Shown: piece after piece, positions 1 through 9,491 of the stretch | How the letters are laid out: each line of letters starts with the position of its first letter | Position numbering within the stretch: position 1 is the first letter of the stretch | Source: Clostridiales bacterium | Lineage (GTDB): Bacteria > Bacillota > Clostridia > Saccharofermentanales > Saccharofermentanaceae | Length of the DNA stretch: 64,000 bases | Direction: 5' to 3' | NCBI GenBank assembly: GCA_017527865.1 | Contig: JAFXPN010000028.1 | Span: 31,823-95,822 of the forward strand | Position numbers and translations under genes: made by a program | Notes under the pieces: model-generated | What the model saw: only the letters and a program-made list of their open reading frames with translations | Databases searched by the model: none | What the model was told of the DNA's origin: nothing

Positions 1-1281
1 CCCTTCAGTGCGCGGATCGCGTCCTTTAAATGCTTCCTGCATCCTGTTGATGAGTGACTTTGAAAGTGATGCCGAGAACATCGTTCTGGACCTGTCAACC
101 ATATTATGAGCCTCATCTATCAGAAGCGCATTGCGGGATGCGATCTCATCATCGCCGAAGGATCTGATCAGGGATACGCGCGGGTCAAAGGCATGATTGT
201 AATCTCCGATCACGACAGTGCAGTAGTTCATGGCATCGAGCGAGAGTTCGTGCGGGCAGATACGGTATCTCATGGCCGTCCTGGTTATCAGTTCAGGCGT
301 GAGTTCATCGTGTGTCAGAAGTTCGCTTAAAGCAGGCACCAGGCGGTTATAGTACCCTTCGGCGTATATGCACCCCTTTGTATCGCATTTGCTGCGCTTG
401 AGAAGGCACATCTGTTCTTTGGACTGCAAAGTTACCGATCTTAATACCAGACCCGATCTGCGCATGTCGTTTAAGGCCTTGGCAGCTACGGCGCGCGTCT
501 GAGTCTTTGCCGTCAGATAGAATATCTTGTCGTATTTATTACGGAGAAGCCCTTTGACTGCAGGGTACAGTACGGATATTGTCTTTCCCGTGCCGGTGGG
601 AGCAAGCGCGAATAACACTTCATCATTAGACAGACTTTGAAGGACGGTCTTCATTAATTCCTTCTGACCGTTCCTCAAATACGGATAAGGGAATTTCATC
701 TCACGGATGCTTCTGTAAAGATTATCGTCATAGGAGAGGAGTTTCTTTACAAAATCAATATAGGAAAGGGCATGATCCTCGTATATGATCAGAGCATCCG
801 AGCGCTTAATGCATTCGGTCTTCTCGACTGCATTAAGAGTCGTGATGTTTACATATCTTAAGGTGATGTTCATCTTCTCAAGATCAGGCATATCAAGAAA
901 GTAGAGCGCAGCATAGATCTTAAGCTGTGCTTCGTGGTCTGTATGAACGAGCCTCTCATACTCCGTCTTGCCCGAGTTAAAGGATTTGATCTCGATAATA
1001 TGCGGCATTCCGTCCTTATCCTGCTCGAAAAGGATATCAGCGCGTCCTCCGATCTCGAGACTGATCCTGCCGTCATCGCGTTCGTAAATATATGTGTGTG
1101 ACAGTTTATGCTCAGTCGTAAATCCGTCGCCGTACTGCTTCTTAAGATCCGCAAATACTCTTTTGTGCAGCCTTGTTCCTTCCATTCCGGATACTGAACC
1201 GAATGAACCTGCGCCGGACAGATTTCCCGTCCTCGATACAAATCTCGCAAGAGCTGTAACAGATACCTTTAATGACTCCAT
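1..1281 (-). CDS. Nuclease-helicase of the DinG/Rad3 (XPD-like) superfamily 2 group, partial at the window edge
   Basis: An ATP-dependent, probably iron-sulfur, DNA helicase. Only the first 427 codons are present; the frame stays open to base 1. Residues 75-105 carry a PD-(D/E)XK-type nuclease signature (Asp82, then Glu97-Ile-Lys99) as in Cas4/RecB-like domains. The helicase part has a Walker A (APTGTGKT, 227-234), four cysteines placed like the XPD iron-sulfur cluster ligands (292, 299, 304, 342) and a DEAH box (389-392). The nuclease plus helicase order matches clostridial COG1199 proteins. A role in DNA repair or replication is inference. I see no Shine-Dalgarno site before the ATG; a TATAAT lies 6 bases upstream of it. 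Confidence 0.85.
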   Translation of the reverse strand, partial: MESLKVSVTALARFVSRTGNLSGAGSFGSVSGMEGTRLHKRVFADLKKQYGDGFTTEHKLSHTYIYERDDGRISLEIGGRADILFEQDKDGMPHIIEIKSFNSGKTEYERLVHTDHEAQLKIYAALYFLDMPDLEKMNITLRYVNITTLNAVEKTECIKRSDALIIYEDHALSYIDFVKKLLSYDDNLYRSIREMKFPYPYLRNGQKELMKTVLQSLSNDEVLFALAPTGTGKTISVLYPAVKGLLRNKYDKIFYLTAKTQTRAVAAKALNDMRRSGLVLRSVTLQSKEQMCLLKRSKCDTKGCIYAEGYYNRLVPALSELLTHDELTPELITRTAMRYRICPHELSLDAMNYCTVVIGDYNHAFDPRVSLIRSFGDDEIASRNALLIDEAHNMVDRSRTMFSASLSKSLINRMQEAFKGRDPRTEG

Positions 1282-1287
1282 AAATAC

Positions 1288-1293
1288 ATTATA
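1288..1293 (-). promoter_or_regulatory. Possible -10 element for a leaderless helicase mRNA
   Basis: A perfect TATAAT on the minus strand ends 6 bases before the helicase ATG, so transcription would start at or next to the start codon. The -35 match is poor and no AGGAGG-like site lies between. This is inference from spacing only. Confidence 0.3.
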
Positions 1294-1458
1294 ATGAAAT
1301 AATTAAGAATACGATAAACAAAAGAGTGTTCCAGTCGGCTTAGGCTGGCTTGATGAAGGAATAGGCTGGTACGGTACAGGAACCTCCTCATAATCATTTT
1401 TACCGATCGGGCGGGCTTGTATATCAAAACCTCTTTAGAGATAGTTTTAGCATCGGAT

Positions 1459-1475
1459 TAGTGATAGTATAAGGT
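1459..1475 (+). promoter_or_regulatory. Weak promoter candidate for the aminotransferase-htpG-purL block
   Basis: A TATAAG hexamer lies about 30 bases upstream of the aminotransferase ATG, inside the 219-base gap between the divergent helicase and this gene. The candidate -35 (TTTTAG, 17-base spacer) matches only half of the consensus, so the call is tentative. Confidence 0.3.
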
Positions 1476-1500
1476 GTTAAAAAATACGGGAGATGATTAC

Positions 1501-2364
1501 ATGGCGTATCCGATGCTCGAGAGCCCTGTCGGGCAGTTTTACATATTTGACGGAAACAGGATAAACAAGGGAAGTCAAGAGGCTTCCGACCTTCTCAAAC
1601 CTACCGATGCGGTGACTTACTATGAGACTTTGAGGGTTAAGCAGGGGATACCTCTTTTTATGGAGGATCACCTTGCAAGACTTGAGAGATCTGTTGCCGG
1701 CGTCGAAGCATTTGAAGTCGATGCGGAGGACATAAGAAGACAAAGCTTCGGTTTTATAAAGGACTTCGATCCTGACTTCGACGGGTCGCTTCGTATCGTG
1801 CTTACAAAAGATCACCTTCTTATACATGCCTGTGAAGCTAATATTCCTGAAAAAGAGCTTTTCGATGAGGGTATAAATACGCTGACTCTTAAGTGGGAGA
1901 GGGTGGATCCCAATATCAAAGTGTTCCGCGGCGACTATAAGCAGGCGGTTGCAGAAAAGATCAGTTGTACAAATTCATACGGCAGACCGTATGAGATATT
2001 GCTCACTGACAACGAAGACAGGCTTTACGAAGGCTCCAAATCAAATCTGTTTGTCATCAAAGACGGCGCAGTATGGTCCGCGCCGGACGATAAGATACTT
2101 CTCGGCATTACGAGAAACAGGGTCATGAGGGCTTTGAAGGATGCGGGGGCCGAATTTAAGATCGGCATGTTCACCTTGGAGGAGATAACTGCCGATAATA
2201 AGGCGGCTTTGTTCGTATCGAGCACGCCCTTTGATATCCTTCCCGTAAAACATGTCAATTATCACGATCTTGATACGGATAATGAACTGCTTAGAAGTAT
2301 TCAAAGAAGCTATCAACGCATTGCCGATGACTATATAAGCGCGGCAAAACGGAATATACAATAA
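1501..2364 (+). CDS. Class IV (fold type IV PLP) aminotransferase, BCAT / aminodeoxychorismate lyase family
   Basis: A 287-residue pyridoxal-phosphate enzyme of the family that includes branched-chain aminotransferase, D-amino-acid aminotransferase and PabC. Recognisable segments are the lysine region (NIKVFRGDYKQ), the glutamate motif (LYEGSKSNLF) and the cofactor phosphate-binding stretch (ILLGITRNRV). I chose the ATG at 1501 over an upstream in-frame GTG because GGGAG sits 8-9 bases before it. Substrate cannot be decided: the length suits BCAT or PabC, and no folate or branched-chain gene is adjacent. It is followed after 15 bases by htpG. Confidence 0.8.
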   Translation: MAYPMLESPVGQFYIFDGNRINKGSQEASDLLKPTDAVTYYETLRVKQGIPLFMEDHLARLERSVAGVEAFEVDAEDIRRQSFGFIKDFDPDFDGSLRIVLTKDHLLIHACEANIPEKELFDEGINTLTLKWERVDPNIKVFRGDYKQAVAEKISCTNSYGRPYEILLTDNEDRLYEGSKSNLFVIKDGAVWSAPDDKILLGITRNRVMRALKDAGAEFKIGMFTLEEITADNKAALFVSSTPFDILPVKHVNYHDLDTDNELLRSIQRSYQRIADDYISAAKRNIQ

Positions 2365-2379
2365 CACGGAGGCAATAAT

Positions 2380-4308
2380 ATGGAACAAAAGAGCGGCAAA
2401 GTATCAGTAACTACGGAAAATATCTTTCCCGTAATAAGGCAATGGCTGTATTCGGATCAGGATATCTTCGTAAGAGAGCTTGTCTCTAACTGCGCTGATG
2501 CGGTAGCTAAGCTTAAAAGACTCGTTGAACTCGGAAACGCCAAGGTTCAGGACGGCGAAGATTATAAGATCAATGTCATATATGATGATGATGCCAAGAC
2601 TTTGGTATTCGAGGATAACGGAATAGGAATGACCGCGGAGGAGATCGATAAGTATATCAACCAGATAGCATTCTCCGGCGCTCTTGACTTTGTCACCAAG
2701 TATCAGGAACAGTCAACGGACAAGTCCGGGATAATCGGTCACTTCGGCCTCGGATTCTATTCTGCATTTATGGTTGCCGATAAGGTCCGTATTGATACAT
2801 TAAGCTTTGAAGAAGGTTCGGAAGCTGTATCGTGGGAGTCCGAAGACGGCATGGAATTCACGATCGGCTCCTCTGACAGGACAGCAAGAGGAACAGCAAT
2901 TACCCTTACTCTTTCCGAAGATGCACAGAAGATCTTCGATGCGGGAACGCTCAGGATGACATTGAGAAAGTACTGTTCTTTCGTGCCGGTTGATATCTTC
3001 TTTATCGATGTCAAAGCTGATAAGCTTCATGCGCAGAACGAAGAGAAGAGAAAGAAGGAAGCGGAAGAAAAGGGAGAGGAGTTCAAACCCTCCGATATCT
3101 CTTATGCGCCGATCAACAATAAGAACCCGCTTTGGATGAAGAAGCCTTCAGAATGCACTGATGAGGAATACATCTCTTTCTATCACAGTGTGTTTAACGA
3201 CGGTTATGATCCTCTGTTCTGGATCCATCTTAATATGGATTATCCGTTTACCTTGCAGGGTATTCTTTATTTCCCGAAGACTGACAATGTGTATCAGTCG
3301 CTGGAGGGAAGGATAAAGATCTATAATCATCAGGTCTTTGTTGCCGATAATATCGAAGAGATCATTCCCGATTTCCTGTTCCTTCTCCAGGGCTGCCTCG
3401 ACTGCTCGGATCTGCCCCTTAATGTATCGAGATCCGCTTTGCAGCAGGATGAATATGTTAAGAAGCTTTCGGGACACATTATCAAGAAGGTCTCCGATAA
3501 ACTGAACGAATTGTATAAGAATGACCGTGAGGCGTTTGAGAGATACTGGTCCGACATTTCCGTGTTCGTAAAATACGGCATGATGAAGGAAGAGAAGTTC
3601 TACGATAAGGTCAAGGATATCTGCCTGTTCAAGACGATCGATGACAGGCATCTTACCATGGAAGAGCTTACAAAGGATAAGAAAGAGATCAGGTATACAA
3701 ATGACAAGGTCGCTCAGGCTGCATACGTTCAGATGGCGGTCAATGACGGGTTTGATGTTATTGTCCTTGATGAGGAGCTTGATGATAACTTCATATCATT
3801 CCTTGAATATAAATATCAGGATATGAGATTCAAGCGGGTTGATGCCGATCTGTCAGGCGAGGACAGTGATGATGAGACACGCGATAAGATAAGGGATTTC
3901 TTCCGCCGGGCTTTAGGTGACGATAAGCTCGAGGTGAGTGCCAAGGCATTGGGAGCTGAAGCGATGCCGGCTCTTATCATGGAATCCGAGCAGAACCGCC
4001 GCATGCAGGACATGAGAAAACAATATGAGAAGATGAATGCCATGAACAGGGCGGCAGGACAGGAACCGCTTAACCTTGATGAACTGTTCCCCGTAAAAGT
4101 TGAACTTGTAGTAAACACAGACAGTCCGCTTATAGGCCAGCTGCGCGCCATGGAAGCGTTCGGCACAAAGAAGGAACAGGTCGACAGACTTGCTCAGCAC
4201 ATTTTCGATCAGGCGAAGCTTGCGCACGGTACTCTCGATGCCGAGGGGCTTTCGCGTTATCTTAAGTACAACAGCGAACTTCTGGGCAAGACGCTTAACA
4301 ACATCTGA
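2380..4308 (+). CDS. htpG: Molecular chaperone HtpG (Hsp90)
   Basis: Cytosolic ATP-dependent chaperone of 642 residues, normal length for bacterial Hsp90. The GHKL ATPase motifs are visible in order: the N-box (RELVSNCADA, usually NASDA), EDNGIGMT, and the lid/G2 motif GHFGLGFYSAFMVADKV. The middle-domain motif with the conserved arginine appears as NVSRSALQQD. A charged stretch near residues 210-235 (EEKRKKEAEEKGEE) interrupts the middle domain and looks like a short linker. A GGAGG site precedes the ATG. Downstream, purL starts after 38 bases, so co-transcription is possible. Confidence 0.95.
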   Translation: MEQKSGKVSVTTENIFPVIRQWLYSDQDIFVRELVSNCADAVAKLKRLVELGNAKVQDGEDYKINVIYDDDAKTLVFEDNGIGMTAEEIDKYINQIAFSGALDFVTKYQEQSTDKSGIIGHFGLGFYSAFMVADKVRIDTLSFEEGSEAVSWESEDGMEFTIGSSDRTARGTAITLTLSEDAQKIFDAGTLRMTLRKYCSFVPVDIFFIDVKADKLHAQNEEKRKKEAEEKGEEFKPSDISYAPINNKNPLWMKKPSECTDEEYISFYHSVFNDGYDPLFWIHLNMDYPFTLQGILYFPKTDNVYQSLEGRIKIYNHQVFVADNIEEIIPDFLFLLQGCLDCSDLPLNVSRSALQQDEYVKKLSGHIIKKVSDKLNELYKNDREAFERYWSDISVFVKYGMMKEEKFYDKVKDICLFKTIDDRHLTMEELTKDKKEIRYTNDKVAQAAYVQMAVNDGFDVIVLDEELDDNFISFLEYKYQDMRFKRVDADLSGEDSDDETRDKIRDFFRRALGDDKLEVSAKALGAEAMPALIMESEQNRRMQDMRKQYEKMNAMNRAAGQEPLNLDELFPVKVELVVNTDSPLIGQLRAMEAFGTKKEQVDRLAQHIFDQAKLAHGTLDAEGLSRYLKYNSELLGKTLNNI

Positions 4309-4346
4309 TATAATCATTACACTAACCGAAAAGAGGATACGCCACT

Positions 4347-7300
4347 ATGTCAGTACGAAGAATCTTATCCGAGAAGAAACCCGAATTTGCAGTTGAAGCC
4401 CGGGGGATCCTGCATGATGTAACTGCGGATCTTGACATATCGACGCTGACGGATGTCCGCGTGATAAACAGATATGATGTCTCCGGGATCACGGATGAGG
4501 AATATGAGAAGGCTAAGAATGTTGTATTTTCCGAGCCTCCGGTCGATAGGGTCTATGATGAGGACGTCGATCTTTCCGACAGCTGTTTTGTCCTTAATAT
4601 AGAGTCTTTGCCCGGTCAAGATGACCAGAGGGCGGATTCCGCTGCACAGTGCATACAGTTCCTTACACAGAAGGAAAGACCTCTTGTAAAGACAGCAAAG
4701 GTCATTGCTTTCTACGGAAGCGTTACGGATGATCAGAAGGATGCTATAAGAAAGTATCTGATCAATCCTGTCGAGTGCCGCGAGGCTGCTTCCGCGAAGC
4801 CCGATACACTCGAGGACAGATATGATATACCGACGACTGTTGAGACGGTCGAAGGATTTACGGATATGGATGATGAGGCTCTCGAGTCACTGAGGGGCAA
4901 TATGGGACTTGCCATGAGCTTCGCTGACATTAAGTTCACGCAGGACTACTTTAAGAAGCTTCAGAGAAACCCTACAGTAACTGAGATAAGGGTACTCGAT
5001 ACATATTGGTCTGATCACTGCAGACATACGACTTTCCTCACAGAACTTACTGATGTTAAGTTCGAAGGCGATGATGAGCTCACGGAACAGATAAAGAGCA
5101 CCTATGAGGATTATCTTGAGACACGTAAAGAGGTTTACGGTGAGCGCATCGACAGCAAGCATATATGCCTTATGGACATTGCCACAATGGCCATGAGAAA
5201 GCTTAAGAAAGACGGTAAGCTCGATGATCTCGATGAGTCTGAAGAGATCAATGCCTGCTCGATAAAGATAAAGATCAAAGTCGACGGTGAGGATCAGGAC
5301 TATATCTTTATGTTCAAGAACGAGACTCATAATCATCCTACTGAGATCGAACCGTTCGGCGGAGCCGCTACCTGCCTCGGCGGAGCGATAAGAGATCCCC
5401 TGTCCGGAAGATCATATGTTTATCAGGCCATGCGTGTAACAGGTGCAGGAGATCCGACAGTACCTGTATCCGCGACCCTGGAAGGCAAGCTTTCCCAGAA
5501 GAAACTCGTAAGGACAGCTGCCGCAGGATACAGTTCATACGGCAATCAGATCGGTCTTGCGACCGGTCAGGTAGATGAGATATATCACCCCGGATATGTT
5601 GCCAAGAGAATGGAGATCGGAGCTGTCGTCGGTGCTGCTCCTGCAGAGAATATCGTAAGAGAAAGACCTTCGGCAGGCGATGTTATCGTCCTGCTCGGCG
5701 GAAGGACCGGAAGAGACGGTATCGGCGGCGCAACCGGATCGTCCAAGGCTCATAATACATCTTCGGTCGTCACATGCGGATCTGAGGTTCAGAAGGGCAA
5801 TCCTCCGACAGAGCGCAAACTTCAGAGACTGTTCAGGAATCCCGAAGTTACAAAGCTTATCATCAGATGCAATGACTTTGGCGCCGGCGGTGTTTCGGTT
5901 GCGATCGGTGAACTTGCGGCGGGTCTTGAGATCGATCTTGATAAAGTCCCCAAGAAGTATGACGGACTTGACGGTACCGAGATCGCGATATCCGAATCGC
6001 AGGAGAGGATGGCTGTCGTAGTACACCCTCAGGACCTTGATACGTTTATGAAGCATGCAGAGGCAGAGAACCTTGAAGCTACTGTTGTTGCTCGTGTTAC
6101 TGAAGAGCCCGTTATGAAGATGAAGTGGAACGGCAACGTCATCGTGGACCTTGAGCGTGAATTCATTGATACGAACGGTGCAAAACAGTTTACAAAAGTT
6201 GAAGTCAGGCCTTCGGATGTTTCCGATGCTTATATCGATAAGCCTCTGCCGTCTTTTGTTAAGGGCGACTTTAGGGCTTCATTGAACGGTGCGCTGAACT
6301 CGCTTGACGGCTGTTCAAGACTGGGGCTTACCCAGAGATTCGATTCAACGATCGGAGCCGCGACCGTTGTTATGCCGTACGGAGGACGTTTCCAGAATTC
6401 TCCCGAGGAGGGTATGGCTGCGAAGATCCCTGTAGATCACGGAACCACACACGACTGTTCCGTTATGACTTACGGATTTGATCCTTACTTTACGGAATGG
6501 AACCCTTATGCGGGTTCATATCATGCTGTTGTGGAGTCGCTGCTCAAGATCGCCTGCATGGGCGTGGATCCTTTGAAAGCAAGGCTTACATTCCAGGAAT
6601 ACTTCGAGAGGATGGGACAGCCCGATACCTGGGGCAAGCCTTTCCAGGCTTTGCTCGGTGCATACAGGGCTCAGCTTGACTTCGGAACGGCATCCATCGG
6701 CGGAAAGGATTCGATGAGCGGTACATTTAATGACATCCATGTGCCTCCGACGCTCGTTTCCTTTGCTGTCGGCATGACGACGGCCGATAAGATCGTAACG
6801 GCTACATTAAGGTCTCCCAACCAGAAACTCTTCCTTATCAAGTGCGCCAGAAACAGCACGGGCTTTTACAAGAAAGACCACGTTTTGCGCGTATTTAAAG
6901 CGATCAAGGAACTTCAGGCCCGCAATGAACTCGTCAACGCTGCAGTGGTAAGGGGCGCAGGTGTCGCGGCAAGAGTCGCTCAGATGTGCTTCGGCAACGC
7001 ATTGGGCTTTGAGTTCGACGAAAAGCTTTCCGAAGAAGATCTGTTCTCAAGGACCTTCGGCGCTGTCATCGTTGCAGTCCCGAATGATGCCAATGCGATA
7101 GATAAGATCAAGATGACCGGCGGAGTTTATCTCGGAATGACAACCGACAGACCTTATTTCTCGTATAACGGCGTGGATGTTCCTGCTGCCGCGGCTGCCA
7201 TAAGCTATGAGGGCAAGCTCGAGAAGATATTCCCGACATTTGCTTCCGAAGCCAATATGAAGTCCAATGTAGAGGCCTTCAGCACGGATAAGACATTTAA

Positions 7301-8126
7301 GGCGGCGCCCGGTGTCCTTAAGGGCGCAAAGCCCAAGGTCATCATTCCCGTATTCCCCGGTACAAACTGCGAATATGATACGGCGAGGGCTTTTGAGAGA
7401 GCGGGCGCTGATCCCGAAGTATTTGTCATAAGGAACATGACATCGGAGGCCATCACGGAATCGCTTAAGACTCTCGCATCCAAGATAAATGACAGCAATA
7501 TCATCATGCTGCCCGGCGGCTTCTCGGCAGGCGATGAGCCCGAAGGATCTGCGAAGTTCCTTGCCGCTGCCTTCAGAAACCAGTATGTTACTGAGGCAGT
7601 AAGAGATCTTCTGTTTAACAGAGACGGACTCATGCTCGGTATCTGCAACGGATTCCAGGCTCTGATCAAACTCGGCCTCGTTCCTTACGGGGATATCAAG
7701 GAGCTTTCTGATGAAGATCCCACGCTTACGTTTAATAACATAGGCCGTCACCAGAGTGTTTATGTCAACACAATGATTATGAGCAATAACAGCCCCTGGC
7801 TTACGAAAGTTAAGCCCGGCGAAGTCTACTCGATTCCGGTGTCACACGGAGAGGGAAGGTTCACGGCTTCTCACGCGCTCATAAACAAGCTCATCGCGGG
7901 AGGTCAGATCGCAACATGCTATGTTGATGATGAATATATCCCTTCGGTAACCACCGACTTTAATCCCAACGGATCCGACTGCGCTATCGAAGGAATTCTC
8001 TCGCCCGACGGCAGGATCTTCGGCAAGATGGGTCACTCTGAGCGTTACGATGCCGATCTTACGAAGAATATCCCGGGTAACAAGGATCAGAAGATATTCG
8101 AGTCCGGAGTAGCTTATTTCCTCTGA
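4347..8126 (+). CDS. purL: Phosphoribosylformylglycinamidine synthase, single-chain PurL
   Basis: Fourth step of purine synthesis: FGAR + glutamine + ATP to FGAM. The protein has 1259 residues, the clostridial large form with synthetase and glutaminase in one chain. The synthetase part shows DTYWSDHCRHTTF near 210-222 and two AIR-synthase-like halves; the C-terminal class I amidotransferase has Cys1100 in GICNGFQ and the His1230-x-Glu1232 pair in GHSERY, so glutaminase activity should be intact. No other pur gene lies nearby and the 38-base leader is too short for a purine riboswitch. The stop overlaps the rsmA ATG by one base, suggesting coupled translation. Confidence 0.95.
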   Translation: MSVRRILSEKKPEFAVEARGILHDVTADLDISTLTDVRVINRYDVSGITDEEYEKAKNVVFSEPPVDRVYDEDVDLSDSCFVLNIESLPGQDDQRADSAAQCIQFLTQKERPLVKTAKVIAFYGSVTDDQKDAIRKYLINPVECREAASAKPDTLEDRYDIPTTVETVEGFTDMDDEALESLRGNMGLAMSFADIKFTQDYFKKLQRNPTVTEIRVLDTYWSDHCRHTTFLTELTDVKFEGDDELTEQIKSTYEDYLETRKEVYGERIDSKHICLMDIATMAMRKLKKDGKLDDLDESEEINACSIKIKIKVDGEDQDYIFMFKNETHNHPTEIEPFGGAATCLGGAIRDPLSGRSYVYQAMRVTGAGDPTVPVSATLEGKLSQKKLVRTAAAGYSSYGNQIGLATGQVDEIYHPGYVAKRMEIGAVVGAAPAENIVRERPSAGDVIVLLGGRTGRDGIGGATGSSKAHNTSSVVTCGSEVQKGNPPTERKLQRLFRNPEVTKLIIRCNDFGAGGVSVAIGELAAGLEIDLDKVPKKYDGLDGTEIAISESQERMAVVVHPQDLDTFMKHAEAENLEATVVARVTEEPVMKMKWNGNVIVDLEREFIDTNGAKQFTKVEVRPSDVSDAYIDKPLPSFVKGDFRASLNGALNSLDGCSRLGLTQRFDSTIGAATVVMPYGGRFQNSPEEGMAAKIPVDHGTTHDCSVMTYGFDPYFTEWNPYAGSYHAVVESLLKIACMGVDPLKARLTFQEYFERMGQPDTWGKPFQALLGAYRAQLDFGTASIGGKDSMSGTFNDIHVPPTLVSFAVGMTTADKIVTATLRSPNQKLFLIKCARNSTGFYKKDHVLRVFKAIKELQARNELVNAAVVRGAGVAARVAQMCFGNALGFEFDEKLSEEDLFSRTFGAVIVAVPNDANAIDKIKMTGGVYLGMTTDRPYFSYNGVDVPAAAAAISYEGKLEKIFPTFASEANMKSNVEAFSTDKTFKAAPGVLKGAKPKVIIPVFPGTNCEYDTARAFERAGADPEVFVIRNMTSEAITESLKTLASKINDSNIIMLPGGFSAGDEPEGSAKFLAAAFRNQYVTEAVRDLLFNRDGLMLGICNGFQALIKLGLVPYGDIKELSDEDPTLTFNNIGRHQSVYVNTMIMSNNSPWLTKVKPGEVYSIPVSHGEGRFTASHALINKLIAGGQIATCYVDDEYIPSVTTDFNPNGSDCAIEGILSPDGRIFGKMGHSERYDADLTKNIPGNKDQKIFESGVAYFL

Positions 8127-8902
8127 TGGACATAAGCTCCCGTATCGAAGCCTATACCCGAAAAGGTTTTATGCCCGAATCAAAATTCGGGCAGAACTTT
8201 TTATGTGACGGCGATATCATTGACAGGATCATCTCTTTGTGTGATATCGGCAAAGGCGATAAGGTCCTTGAGATTGGACCGGGGCTGGGGAGTCTTTCTT
8301 TTCCTCTGGCAAGTCTTACGGATAACCTCACCGTTGTCGAGATCGACAAGAGGCTTGCATCATTTCTTAAGGACGATCTTGAACTCAATGCCCTTATCAT
8401 AAATGAGGATTTCCTGAAGCTTAAGGATTACGGCGCAGAGGATTTTAATGTCGTTGTCAGCAATCTTCCTTATTACGTCATGACGGACATAATGAAGAAG
8501 CTTTTCGCTCAGTGTGTTAATGCACGTAAAATGGTGTTTATGGTGGAGCAGGATGCCCTTGCGAGGATAACGGCAAGGCCCGGCACCAAGCAATACGGAC
8601 CTTTGGCTGTTCTGTGCAGCCTTTACGGCGGGCTTAAGGTTGAGTTTACGGTGCAAAGGCAGTGTTTTTATCCGTCCCCGAATACAACGTCGTGTGTGAT
8701 AAGTCTTGCCAAGGAACAGCAGACTCTGTCTGAAGACCTTGTCAGATTTATCGACAGATGCTTTGCAAACAGGCGCAAAAAACTCGTGAATAATGTAAAA
8801 GAAGCGCGCACGGCATTAAGCGCGCTGGGATTGAACGAACAGATAAGAGCCGAACAGCTCGAACCTGATGTCTTTATTAAGCTATATAATGCTATAATCT
8901 GA
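8126..8902 (+). CDS. rsmA: 16S rRNA (adenine1518/1519-N6)-dimethyltransferase RsmA/KsgA
   Basis: Dimethylates two adjacent adenines in the 3'-terminal hairpin of 16S rRNA using S-adenosylmethionine, a late small-subunit maturation step. The 258 residues show the N-terminal FGQNFL motif, SAM motif I (LEIGPGLGSLS), the acidic residue after strand 2 (VVEIDKR) and the catalytic motif IV NLPYY. The C-terminal helical region ends normally. Translation is probably coupled to purL through the one-base overlap. Confidence 0.95.
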   Translation: MDISSRIEAYTRKGFMPESKFGQNFLCDGDIIDRIISLCDIGKGDKVLEIGPGLGSLSFPLASLTDNLTVVEIDKRLASFLKDDLELNALIINEDFLKLKDYGAEDFNVVVSNLPYYVMTDIMKKLFAQCVNARKMVFMVEQDALARITARPGTKQYGPLAVLCSLYGGLKVEFTVQRQCFYPSPNTTSCVISLAKEQQTLSEDLVRFIDRCFANRRKKLVNNVKEARTALSALGLNEQIRAEQLEPDVFIKLYNAII

Positions 8903-8927
8903 ATACACAAGCTGATGAGGTGTAATA

Positions 8928-9491
8928 ATGAAGAAGTCCCAGAGCATAATGAGCAAGTATTCCGATAAGTCAATGAAGAAGAAGTCGTCCAATCCCGGAA
9001 CTAAGAGGGCCGGAACAACGGAAGATCTTCCTCTTATGGCAGATTATGAGCAAAGATATAAGGGCATGACGAAGGAATTTACCAAAGAACAGCCCAGGGA
9101 GACGCTTGACGAGAAGATCGCGAGAAAAGAAAGAAAAGGAAAGATTCGGGAAGAGGATAATACACCGAAGAAGGTGCCCGTTGAGATCAACGGCAGCCTT
9201 TATCTTCTCGGATGCACGGAGAACATCAGCGAAGCCAGGATAAGAAGGATCGCCGCTCTGACAAATGAGATCTTAAGCGATACCAAGGAGAATAATCCCG
9301 GGCTTGTTAATTCTAAGATAAATGCTCTTGCACTGATCGATGCCTGTGACCGCATCCTTACATTAAGGGATGAGAATAATAACATGCGTACGGAACTTAT
9401 GTATCTGCAGCAGAAGCTGAGCCTCGAGGAGGAGAAAGAAAAATCCGAACCTACGCCCATGGAGCTCCTTGCAAATGAGAAAAAAGATTGA
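8928..9491 (+). CDS. zapA: ZapA-like cell division protein with a long basic N-terminal extension
   Basis: ZapA binds and bundles FtsZ filaments at midcell. Residues 83 to about 160 match the ZapA fold: a short beta-hairpin (VPVEINGSLYLLG), then a helix (NISEARIRRIAALTNEIL) and a coiled coil with NSKINALALIDACDRILTLR. The 82 residues before it are rich in Lys, Glu and Ser and look disordered; most ZapA proteins lack this part. GAGGTG sits before the ATG, supporting the full-length start. The last 17 bases overlap the U32 gene. Confidence 0.8.
   Translation: MKKSQSIMSKYSDKSMKKKSSNPGTKRAGTTEDLPLMADYEQRYKGMTKEFTKEQPRETLDEKIARKERKGKIREEDNTPKKVPVEINGSLYLLGCTENISEARIRRIAALTNEILSDTKENNPGLVNSKINALALIDACDRILTLRDENNNMRTELMYLQQKLSLEEEKEKSEPTPMELLANEKKD

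Noticed and set aside
4309..4346. Purine riboswitch before purL
   Set aside because: The gap is 38 bases, too short for the known aptamer.
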